NCBI RefSeq assembly: GCF_001906925.1
Contig: NZ_MRWQ01000001.1
Coordinates: 248,001 to 312,000 of the forward strand
Length of the DNA: 64,000 nucleotides
Direction: 5' to 3'
Origin: Domibacillus mangrovi
Lineage (GTDB): Bacteria; Bacillota; Bacilli; Bacillales; Domibacillaceae
Of this stretch, positions 8,817-15,119 are shown piece after piece. The first letter of the stretch is position 1; each line of letters starts with the position of its first letter. Position numbers and translations under genes: made by a program. The notes under the pieces were generated by a model. It saw nothing but the letters and a program-made list of their open reading frames with translations. It did not search any database and was not told the origin of the DNA.

Positions 8817-8832
8817 TGTTCAAACGCTCCTG

Positions 8833-9036
8833 TCACTGGAATAAGAAAACTGATTTTATTTTGTCAAACAGTTGTCCAACGATTGTTGCAGCCATAAATA
8901 AAATATACAAAAAGCCAAATAATGTTACCCACTGAGCGTATTCTTTTTTGCCCAGCTGCTCTAAAATAGTATGCAAAAAAGCAGCGATGATGCCAATACC
9001 GGCTATTTTAAAAAGAAGATCCACGTCCACATTCAT
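8833..9036 (-). CDS. spoIIIAC: Stage III sporulation protein AC
   Basis: A 67-residue protein with two membrane helices (about 8-28 and 35-55) and the family motif LEQLGKKEYAQWVTLFGFLYILF. It is a small membrane part of the SpoIIIA channel complex. It has a GGCGGGG ribosome site, follows spoIIIAB closely and is 16 bases from the proposed spoIIIAD start. Confidence 0.95.
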   Translation of the reverse strand: MNVDVDLLFKIAGIGIIAAFLHTILEQLGKKEYAQWVTLFGFLYILFMAATIVGQLFDKIKSVFLFQ

Positions 9037-9049
9037 GTCATTCCCCGCC

Positions 9050-9562
9050 TTACATAAGCAAAATGGCTGTTAACAGGCCAGATAGAACGCTAATGGCACG
9101 AACCATGCTAGCAAAACGTTGCTCTTCTGCCACTGCTTCTTCTCTTCTCTTTTCCAACTGCTTAAGCACATGTTTAATTCTTCTCTCTTCTGCTTCCTGT
9201 GTACACGAACCGAGCATGTGACCTGCCTGTTCAATAAGACGGATATCTGACTGTTTCAAGTCAAAGAATTCATTATGCCGCTGCAACGTATGTGTCCATA
9301 CGTTCGCAGCACTCATTTCAGTTGACGACAGCTCCTCCGCAAAATCACGAAAAAATAATGCGGCCGGTTTTTCAATCGTCTCCGCAATAAAGCGGGCTGT
9401 CGTTTCAATCGAATCAGCTCCGAAAAGGATGGCTGATTGCAGCGTTAAAAGCGCGGATTCAAATTGACGAATATGCAGAACCCGATTTGTATACGCTTTT
9501 GATTTGCGCTGGCCGATGAGAAATGAAGCGAGAATAATGAAAAAGGCACCAGCCCATTTCAT
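9050..9562 (-). CDS. spoIIIAB: Stage III sporulation protein AB
   Basis: A 170-residue protein with an N-terminal membrane helix (MKWAGAFFIILASFLIG), a helical cytoplasmic body resembling the GspF platform fold, and a C-terminal membrane helix (SVLSGLLTAILLM). The frame is open for 18 more codons, but the ATG at 9562 overlaps the spoIIIAA TGA as ATGA and gives the usual length of about 171, so it is chosen. It probably acts as the base for the SpoIIIAA ATPase. Confidence 0.94.
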   Translation of the reverse strand: MKWAGAFFIILASFLIGQRKSKAYTNRVLHIRQFESALLTLQSAILFGADSIETTARFIAETIEKPAALFFRDFAEELSSTEMSAANVWTHTLQRHNEFFDLKQSDIRLIEQAGHMLGSCTQEAEERRIKHVLKQLEKRREEAVAEEQRFASMVRAISVLSGLLTAILLM

Positions 9563-10470
9563 CGGAGCGCCATAGCTGGTTTCAACACTCTGCCCTGCTC
9601 GTCTCGAATGGTGCACTCATGATTTTGGTTCATTTCCATGTAACGTTTAAACAGACCACTCTCTTTTATCGTACGAATGATCGGTCTCCGAATCACTTCT
9701 TCATATGAATGTGCATGAACTGTCGCAATGACAGATATTCCTGCATTCAGTGCTTCTGACATGGCGTAAGCATCTTCAGCACGGCCTATTTCGTCCACAA
9801 TAATAACGTCCGGGCTCATCGACCGGATCATCATCATCATCCCTTCTGATTTCGGGCATGCATCAAGTACATCAGCCCGCTTCCCAACGTCCAATTGTGG
9901 GACTCCATTCAAACATCCGGCAATTTCGGAACGCTCGTCCACAATAGATGTTTTACAAGATAGAACGCCCCGCTCTGTCAACCCTGTAGCAGCTGTCCTT
10001 GCAAGATCGCGTAGCAATGTCGTTTTTCCGGAGCGGGGCGGACCTATGAGAAGCGTACTCTGCCAGCCATTTTCATATAGAAAAGGTAACAAGTGATGCG
10101 CGCATCCTTTCTTTTCTTTCGCAATACGAATGTTAAAAAAAGATAAATTGCTCATCGAATATACAGAACCTTTTTTTAACACCGCTTGTCCCGCCAATCC
10201 GATTCGATGACCGCCTTCAATCGTGATGTAACCCTTTTTCAGTTGTTCTTCCAGCCTGTAGAACGAATGCTTTGTTAATTTATGCACAAATGCAAGCCGC
10301 TCTTTTTCTGTAAATATGAGTGGAAGAACATACTGCTTGTTCCCCGAAAGTTCAATAGGCTGACCCGTTCTGAGCCTAATTTCTTCTATGTGAGGATCCT
10401 TTTTCAAAATAGTCGTCACTGAACGGGCAACCATTTCTGGCAAATAGGGCAAAATGGCTTCATACGTCAA
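9559..10470 (-). CDS. spoIIIAA: Stage III sporulation protein AA (secretion-type ATPase)
   Basis: A 303-residue cytoplasmic ATPase related to type II/IV secretion motors. It has Walker A GPPRSGKTTL near residue 145, Walker B PDVIIVDEIGR near residue 225, and a following ALNAGISVIATVHAHS segment. It should power or gate the mother-cell side of the feeding channel. The start is TTG at 10470 with an AGGAGG site about 12 bases upstream. It is the promoter-proximal gene of the eight-gene operon, behind the SigE promoter at 10502-10530. Confidence 0.95.
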   Translation of the reverse strand: MTYEAILPYLPEMVARSVTTILKKDPHIEEIRLRTGQPIELSGNKQYVLPLIFTEKERLAFVHKLTKHSFYRLEEQLKKGYITIEGGHRIGLAGQAVLKKGSVYSMSNLSFFNIRIAKEKKGCAHHLLPFLYENGWQSTLLIGPPRSGKTTLLRDLARTAATGLTERGVLSCKTSIVDERSEIAGCLNGVPQLDVGKRADVLDACPKSEGMMMMIRSMSPDVIIVDEIGRAEDAYAMSEALNAGISVIATVHAHSYEEVIRRPIIRTIKESGLFKRYMEMNQNHECTIRDEQGRVLKPAMALR

Positions 10471-10501
10471 GACAACCAGCGCCTCCTTTCGCTCTTTTCA
10501 C

Positions 10502-10530
10502 ACTGTATGAGTGAAAATCCTAAAATATGA
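10502..10530 (-). promoter_or_regulatory. SigE-type promoter for spoIIIA
   Basis: On the minus strand TCATATT is followed after 14 bases by CATACAGT, an essentially perfect fit to the SigE consensus (K-M-ATATT, 14-15 bases, CATACA-N-T). It lies 32 bases before the spoIIIAA start, as expected for a mother-cell operon. Confidence 0.88.
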
Positions 10531-10616
10531 ATTTGTCATGAGAAGCAAATGCTAAATTCGTGTCTTCTACGAAGCTCCCTTGTACTAGCACCTATACGTC
10601 TATTCTATGCCTTAAA

Positions 10617-10646
10617 AATAAAAAGCCCGTCATTTAAAATGACGGG
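10617..10646 (-). terminator. Rho-independent terminator after the acyl-CoA dehydrogenase
   Basis: A perfect 21-base palindrome (CCCGTCATTT to its complement; 10626-10646) followed on the minus strand by C and five T. It starts 12 bases after the gene. Confidence 0.9.
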
Positions 10647-10658
10647 TCCTTCCCTGTA

Positions 10659-11771
10659 TTATAGATTGATATGGGCAATCGCATTTTGAGCAAGTGTCCG
10701 ATATGCGATATCGTCCATCGGTGGATTATGTAGCCCTGCACGAACGTTTTGCCAATAACGATGGAGCGGATTTTTTTCAGACAGGCTGCGAGCACCAACG
10801 AGACGCATCGCCATATCAGTCACGTCAATTGCTGTGTTTGTAACGAATGATTTTGCCGCTGCCATTTGCGGTTTGATCGGTTCATCAGGTGCGCGGTCAT
10901 ATAATTCAGCTGTCCGGTATAAAAATTGCTGCGCTGCCATTAATTTCATTTCCATCTCACCGATCAGCTGTTCCGTGACCGGTAATGTGCCGATCGGCTG
11001 ATCAAGCGAAGCTGGCGTATAGTTTGCTGCAAACTCGACCGCATAATCACGGGCAGCACCCGCAATACCGATGTAGCATGCTGGAATGTGTAAAAGCGAG
11101 CCGTTCCGGCGTAACCTTTTAGATCCATCCAGTTTCTCAACAATATAATCTGACGGAATACGAACATTTTCAATGACCAAATCATGACTTGCCGTTCCAC
11201 GCATCGCAACACTGTCCCATGTTTCTCTAATCGAGATCCCTTTTGAATCAGCCGGAACGAGGAATACGGCTGATTCTTCTGTTCCTTGAATGGATGCCGA
11301 CACAAAAAAATAATCGAGTACCGGTGCAGCGGATGTAAATGTTTTTTCTCCATTTATCACGTATTCACCGTCATCTAACAATGCAGTCGTTTTAAACGCA
11401 GCACCCCGAAGTGGACTGCCTGCATTTCGTTCACTCGCTGCCGCATTCACGAGCTTTCCTTCATTCACTTCTTCTTTCAAAAAATCGGTAATGGCCGGAT
11501 TCCAATGTTCATGTTCGGCATATTCCATCAATATACCAGTATGCCAACCAATTGACAAAGCCGTTGCCCCGCACCCTTTTGCAATTAGTTCCTGGCATTG
11601 AACAAAATCAAGTAGCGACATCCCTCCATTCTCTCTCATCATCGCTTTCGTATAGCCTATTTCCTTCAAATCCTCTATATTATCAAACGGAAATGAATTT
11701 AACTGATCAAGAGCTGGTTCTCTCGTTTGAAACATTGGTATAAGTGTTCGTAATTCCTCTTTCATATCCAA
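10659..11771 (-). CDS. Acyl-CoA dehydrogenase family flavoprotein
   Basis: A 370-residue protein of the acyl-CoA dehydrogenase fold: helical N-terminal domain, central beta domain (LRGAAFKTTALLDDGEYVINGEKTFTSA-like residues around 125-150) and C-terminal helical FAD domain with RLVGARSLSEKNPLHRYWQNVRAG and LHNPPMDD. I do not see an obvious dehydrogenase catalytic glutamate, and the C-terminus also resembles flavin monooxygenases of the DszC type, so substrate and reaction are open. The start is TTG at 11771 (AAGAAGG site) or ATG at 11765. It stands alone between efp and spoIIIA, with its own terminator, where B. subtilis has yqhV. Confidence 0.85.
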   Translation of the reverse strand: MDMKEELRTLIPMFQTREPALDQLNSFPFDNIEDLKEIGYTKAMMRENGGMSLLDFVQCQELIAKGCGATALSIGWHTGILMEYAEHEHWNPAITDFLKEEVNEGKLVNAAASERNAGSPLRGAAFKTTALLDDGEYVINGEKTFTSAAPVLDYFFVSASIQGTEESAVFLVPADSKGISIRETWDSVAMRGTASHDLVIENVRIPSDYIVEKLDGSKRLRRNGSLLHIPACYIGIAGAARDYAVEFAANYTPASLDQPIGTLPVTEQLIGEMEMKLMAAQQFLYRTAELYDRAPDEPIKPQMAAAKSFVTNTAIDVTDMAMRLVGARSLSEKNPLHRYWQNVRAGLHNPPMDDIAYRTLAQNAIAHINL

Positions 11772-11824
11772 TTTATACTACCTTCTTTCTATTCATTTTC
11801 TTTCATCCCACGAAGGACAAAAAA

Positions 11825-11855
11825 TAAAAAGGAGCGCACCGGTTAGGTACACTCC
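11825..11855 (-). terminator. Rho-independent terminator after efp
   Basis: Ten-pair stem on the minus strand with two G-U pairs (GGAGTGTACC, loop of five, GGTGCGCTCC; 11831-11855) followed by five T. Confidence 0.85.
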
Positions 11856-11862
11856 TTTTGGA

Positions 11863-12420
11863 TTACGCACGTGATACGTATGATCCGTCAGTTGTGTTAA
11901 CGATCAGTACGTCGCCTTCGTTGATGAAGAACGGAACGTTGACAGATAGACCTGTTTCAACGATCGCCGGTTTTGTACCGCCTGACGTTGTATCTCCTTT
12001 AATACCTGGCTCAGTTGCCGTTACTTTCAATTCCACTGTGTTCGGAAGTTCGACACCTAGTGTTTCCGTTCCATACATCATGATCGATACGTCCATGTTT
12101 TCTTTCAAAAACTTCAATTCATATTCAATTTGTCCTGCTGGAAGTTCTAATTGATCGTATGACTCGTTATCCATGAATACGTGCTGATCGCCATTTGCAT
12201 ACAAATATTGCATACGACGATTGTCAATTTGCGCTTTTTCTACTTTTTCACCAGCACGGAATGTTTTTTCTTGAATCGCACCTGTACGAAGGTTACGAAG
12301 CTTCGAGCGCACAAACGCTGCGCCTTTACCCGGTTTTACGTGTTGGAAATCGACCACTCGCCAAATACCGCCGTCTGTTTCAATTGTTAAACCTGTCCGA
12401 AAGTCATTTACTGAAATCAT
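11863..12420 (-). CDS. efp: Translation elongation factor P
   Basis: A 185-residue three-domain EF-P that relieves ribosome stalling at polyproline. The N-terminal KOW-like domain has [23 protein letters not shown] with the exposed modification-site loop, followed by two OB domains; the C-terminal signature ([23 protein letters not shown]) is intact. A GGAGG site precedes the ATG. It follows the M24 peptidase gene by about 18 bases, the same pairing as in B. subtilis. Confidence 0.97.
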   Translation of the reverse strand: MISVNDFRTGLTIETDGGIWRVVDFQHVKPGKGAAFVRSKLRNLRTGAIQEKTFRAGEKVEKAQIDNRRMQYLYANGDQHVFMDNESYDQLELPAGQIEYELKFLKENMDVSIMMYGTETLGVELPNTVELKVTATEPGIKGDTTSGGTKPAIVETGLSVNVPFFINEGDVLIVNTTDGSYVSRA

Positions 12421-12438
12421 GTGTGTTCCTCCTGGTAA

Positions 12439-13500
12439 TTACAAAATAATAAGCTCTTTTGCAGAATGTGTGAGCATCTCGTTCCCGCTGTCTGTCAATA
12501 AAATATCATCTTCAATTCGAACACCGCCGATTCCTGGCAAATAAATGCCCGGTTCCACCGTCACAACCATACCAGCTGTAAGCGGTTTATCGTTGCGAAG
12601 GGACAGCGTTGGACTCTCGTGTATTTCCAGTCCAAGGCCGTGTCCGGTCGAATGGCCAAACGCATCTCCGTATCCTTTTAATGTAATGATGTCACGCGTT
12701 ATAGCGTCCGCTTCCTTCCCTGTCATCCCCGGTCGAATTTGGTCCACAGCCGTCATCTGTGCTTCAAGAACAATTTCATATATTTCTTTCAGCTGTGCAG
12801 ACGGTTCACCGACCGCGACTGTACGCGTAATATCCGATGCATATCCTTTGTAAAATGCACCAAAATCAAGCGTAACGAAATCACCGGATTTGATTATTTT
12901 ATCGCTTGCCACACCATGCGGTAAAGCAGATCGCACACCGGAAGCAACGATAATATCAAAAGAGGAAGAAGTTGCACCGCATTTTCTCATGTAAAATTCG
13001 AGTTCGTTTGACACATCAATTTCTCGTATCCCTGGCTTTAAAAAATCGAGAATGTGTTTGAACGCTCCATCCGCGATGTCACACGCTTTCTTTAATATCT
13101 TAATCTCTGATTCCGTCTTAATCAAGCGCAAGTTTTCAACGAGGCCAGCCACTGGTTTAAGCGTACCTTTAAATTGCTTCTTTAACTGTTCATATTCTTG
13201 ATGCGAGACATATTCCGTTTCAAATCCAAGCGTTGATAGGCCAAGCTTTTCCGCCTGTTCCATCGCTTCCTGTAAAATGGGTTTTGAATGCTGGACAATC
13301 GTAAATCCCTCTGCCTGTCTCGCTGCTTGCTCCATATAGCGGAAATCCGTTAAGAACACCGCTGCATGCTGTGTAACTATGACAGCGCCAGCCGTTCCTG
13401 TGAACCCAGTCACATAGCGGCGGTTATACGGGCTCATAATAAATAGTCCATCTATGCCGTTTTCTGCTAACTGTACACGCAGTTTTTCAAGTAGCAACAT
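12439..13500 (-). CDS. yqhT: M24-family aminopeptidase P / Xaa-Pro dipeptidase
   Basis: A 353-residue two-domain peptidase. The creatinase-like N-terminal domain spans about 1-125. The C-terminal pita-bread domain contains the five metal ligands in order: LDFGAFYKGYASDITRT (two Asp), STGHGLGLEIHESP (His), VTVEPGIY (Glu) and GGVRIEDD (Glu). It should cleave X-Pro peptides using two metal ions. The GGGAGG ribosome site lies in the last codons of aroQ, so the two are coupled; efp follows. Confidence 0.93.
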   Translation of the reverse strand: MLLLEKLRVQLAENGIDGLFIMSPYNRRYVTGFTGTAGAVIVTQHAAVFLTDFRYMEQAARQAEGFTIVQHSKPILQEAMEQAEKLGLSTLGFETEYVSHQEYEQLKKQFKGTLKPVAGLVENLRLIKTESEIKILKKACDIADGAFKHILDFLKPGIREIDVSNELEFYMRKCGATSSSFDIIVASGVRSALPHGVASDKIIKSGDFVTLDFGAFYKGYASDITRTVAVGEPSAQLKEIYEIVLEAQMTAVDQIRPGMTGKEADAITRDIITLKGYGDAFGHSTGHGLGLEIHESPTLSLRNDKPLTAGMVVTVEPGIYLPGIGGVRIEDDILLTDSGNEMLTHSAKELIIL

Positions 13501-13503
13501 GTA

Positions 13504-13941
13504 TTAGACCTCCCGATTCATTAAATAGTCGAGCGCCATTTCATAGCCGTACAGACCAAATCCACAAAGCTGACCAGCTGCATGAGGTGCAATAACCGAA
13601 TGATGACGAAATGCTTCACGCGCATGAATATTTGAAATATGCACTTCTACAACCGGCACTGTAATACTTGCAACGGCATCTCCAATAGCGTGACTGTAAT
13701 GTGTAAATGCACCGGGATTAAAGATAATTCCATCCATTCCCTCGTCTTCTGCCAGATGAAGGCGATCCACTAGTTCTCCTTCAAAATTGGAACAGAACGT
13801 AATCACCTCTAGGTCTGCTTTTTTCCCACGTTCAATCACGCGCTCTTCCAATTCATCTAGCGTTGTGTAGCCGTAAATATGAGGCTCACGCTTGCCCAGT
13901 CTGTTTAAATTGACACCGTTCATCAATAGAACTTTTTTCAT
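13504..13941 (-). CDS. aroQ: Type II 3-dehydroquinate dehydratase
   Basis: A 145-residue shikimate-pathway enzyme that dehydrates 3-dehydroquinate. The start MKKVLLMNGVNLNRLGKREPHIYG carries the conserved Asn and the catalytic Tyr on the lid; FNPGAFTHYSHAIGDA and VEVHISNIHAREAFRHHSV follow, with the catalytic His-type positions. An open frame extends 37 codons upstream into yqhR, but the ATG at 13941 has a GGGGAGA site and the normal length. Called yqhS in B. subtilis, with the same neighbours. Confidence 0.96.
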   Translation of the reverse strand: MKKVLLMNGVNLNRLGKREPHIYGYTTLDELEERVIERGKKADLEVITFCSNFEGELVDRLHLAEDEGMDGIIFNPGAFTHYSHAIGDAVASITVPVVEVHISNIHAREAFRHHSVIAPHAAGQLCGFGLYGYEMALDYLMNREV

Positions 13942-14002
13942 TCTCCCCGTCCTCCGCCTATTCTTTTCACAAAACAGTTTATCATATTTAGAGCATAAAT
14001 GA

Positions 14003-14422
14003 CTACCTGCCCCGTTCATAAAACCACGAAGCAGATACACTGATAAATACACAATAACATAAAAGCAGGCAGAATACGGTAATCAAATTAAGTGTACTTT
14101 GGGAAATGAATGCGAAAAGCAATAAAAAAAGAACGATTCCCATAACAAACCCTGCAAGTAAGGGCGTTCTTTTCCTAAATAGTGCATAGTATAATAAAGA
14201 AAGCACAATGGAAATGATAATAATGATCAAAGCAGCAATGATGTATTGAATGGCTGTTGATTGACGCAAAAATAAACCAGGCACTATTGGATTTACTTTT
14301 GAGAAATGAAACGTATAGGCCAGCCAGCTGAACATAAACAACAGGCTTCCTGATGCAATGCCTATTTGAATAATTTTTCCGTTGAGATAGTCTGATTGCT
14401 TAGGTATTTTTTGGTTTTTCAT
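14003..14422 (-). CDS. yqhR: YqhR-type membrane protein
   Basis: A 139-residue membrane protein with four hydrophobic helices (about 17-38, 52-78, 88-105 and 110-130). Position directly upstream of aroQ, size and topology fit YqhR, whose function is not known. The ribosome site GGAGGAG lies before the ATG at 14422. Confidence 0.8.
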   Translation of the reverse strand: MKNQKIPKQSDYLNGKIIQIGIASGSLLFMFSWLAYTFHFSKVNPIVPGLFLRQSTAIQYIIAALIIIIISIVLSLLYYALFRKRTPLLAGFVMGIVLFLLLFAFISQSTLNLITVFCLLLCYCVFISVSASWFYERGR

Positions 14423-14443
14423 TCTTTCTCCTCCATCTGATAC

Positions 14444-14490
14444 GTCTTGCTTTTATTTTGGCCGTTTTATCGCTAAAATATAAGCAAGAC
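14444..14490. repeat. Long imperfect inverted repeat between yqhR and the yqhQ remnant
   Basis: GTCTTGCTTTTATTTT at 14444-14459 pairs with 14475-14490 with one mismatch; the loop is about 15 bases. No T-run follows on either side, so it does not look like a terminator. It is about 22 bases upstream of yqhR on the minus strand and could be an operator or a leader hairpin. Confidence 0.6.
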
Positions 14491-14511
14491 CCGTCATACT
14501 ACCTCTAAATG

Positions 14512-14623
14512 AAGGAAGATACTGATCGGTAATTAAGTAGAGGTCGTTATTGCGTCACTCGAAAAATTAATTTCCATTGAAGAAAACGCTGAAAAAGGAT
14601 TAAAATTAGACGAAATTGTCTAA
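14512..14623 (+). pseudogene. Decayed 3' end of a yqhQ (DUF1385)-like gene
   Basis: Reading the plus strand, codons at 14512-14529 give KEDTDR, then seven extra bases (TAATTAA) break the frame, then 14537-14620 gives a clean 28-residue stretch starting VEVVIASLEKLISIEE before TAA at 14621. There is no start codon. The order acidic-Asp-Arg, then VEV-IASLE, resembles the C-terminus of DUF1385 (YqhQ) proteins, and yqhQ is expected exactly here, between yqhR and yqhP. I read it as a scar left by deletion and frameshift. The homology is from memory of the family. Confidence 0.45.
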
Positions 14624-14659
14624 TATATAAGTAACACTATTTTCTGGGAGGTGGCTTTA

Positions 14660-15037
14660 ATGAGTATTCGTACTGTCGTAACGTCCATTATTGTCGCACT
14701 TGCTGCCATTGGTCTCGTGTCTATGATGATCACCTCTCCCGGGCAGCTCGTGAAGCAACTTATTTTTGCAGCTGTGTCTGTCGCCATTGTAATGTTTCTG
14801 TTCCGTTTGTTTATGGGAAAACGAACGGGCGGTAATACTGAAAATCGTGCCTATTCAAAAGCTGTAAAGCAATCCCAAAAAAAGCATCCGAATTCTAAAA
14901 CAAAATATGCGTCGGCACGTTCTACCTCTCTTTCAACTAAGTTGAATAAAAAGCCGATCCGACGTAAAGATTCTTCACATTTAACCGTGATCGAAGGAAA
15001 TAAAGGAAAACGTAGAACCCGTGCTTCTTCCGAATAA
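14660..15037 (+). CDS. YqhP/SA1362-type small membrane protein
   Basis: A 125-residue protein with two N-terminal membrane helices (about 2-21 and 29-47) and a long, basic, Ser/Thr/Lys-rich cytoplasmic tail. Size, topology and location next to the yqhQ scar and yqhR fit the SA1362/YqhP family, of unknown function. A GTG at 14651 is in frame, but it lies inside the GGGAGG ribosome site; the ATG at 14660 is correctly spaced. Ends at its own terminator. Confidence 0.8.
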   Translation: MSIRTVVTSIIVALAAIGLVSMMITSPGQLVKQLIFAAVSVAIVMFLFRLFMGKRTGGNTENRAYSKAVKQSQKKHPNSKTKYASARSTSLSTKLNKKPIRRKDSSHLTVIEGNKGKRRTRASSE

Positions 15038-15042
15038 ACCCG

Positions 15043-15065
15043 CCGCTTATACTGGCGGTTTTTTC
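15043..15065 (+). terminator. Rho-independent terminator after the YqhP-type gene
   Basis: CCGCC, nine-base loop, GGCGG, then six T, immediately after the stop codon on the plus strand. Confidence 0.8.
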
Positions 15066-15081
15066 TATTTCTATACGCAAC

Positions 15082-15113
15082 AAAGGAGCCGCTCCCTGAG
15101 GAACGGCTCCTTT
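15082..15113 (-). terminator. Terminator hairpin after nrdJ
   Basis: Fourteen-base arms (AAAGGAGCCGCTCC at 15082-15095 and GGAACGGCTCCTTT at 15100-15113) with a four-base loop and a mismatch near the tip. On the minus strand the stem ends in TTT followed by GTTG. It starts six bases after the nrdJ stop. Confidence 0.75.
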
Positions 15114-15119
15114 ACTCGA

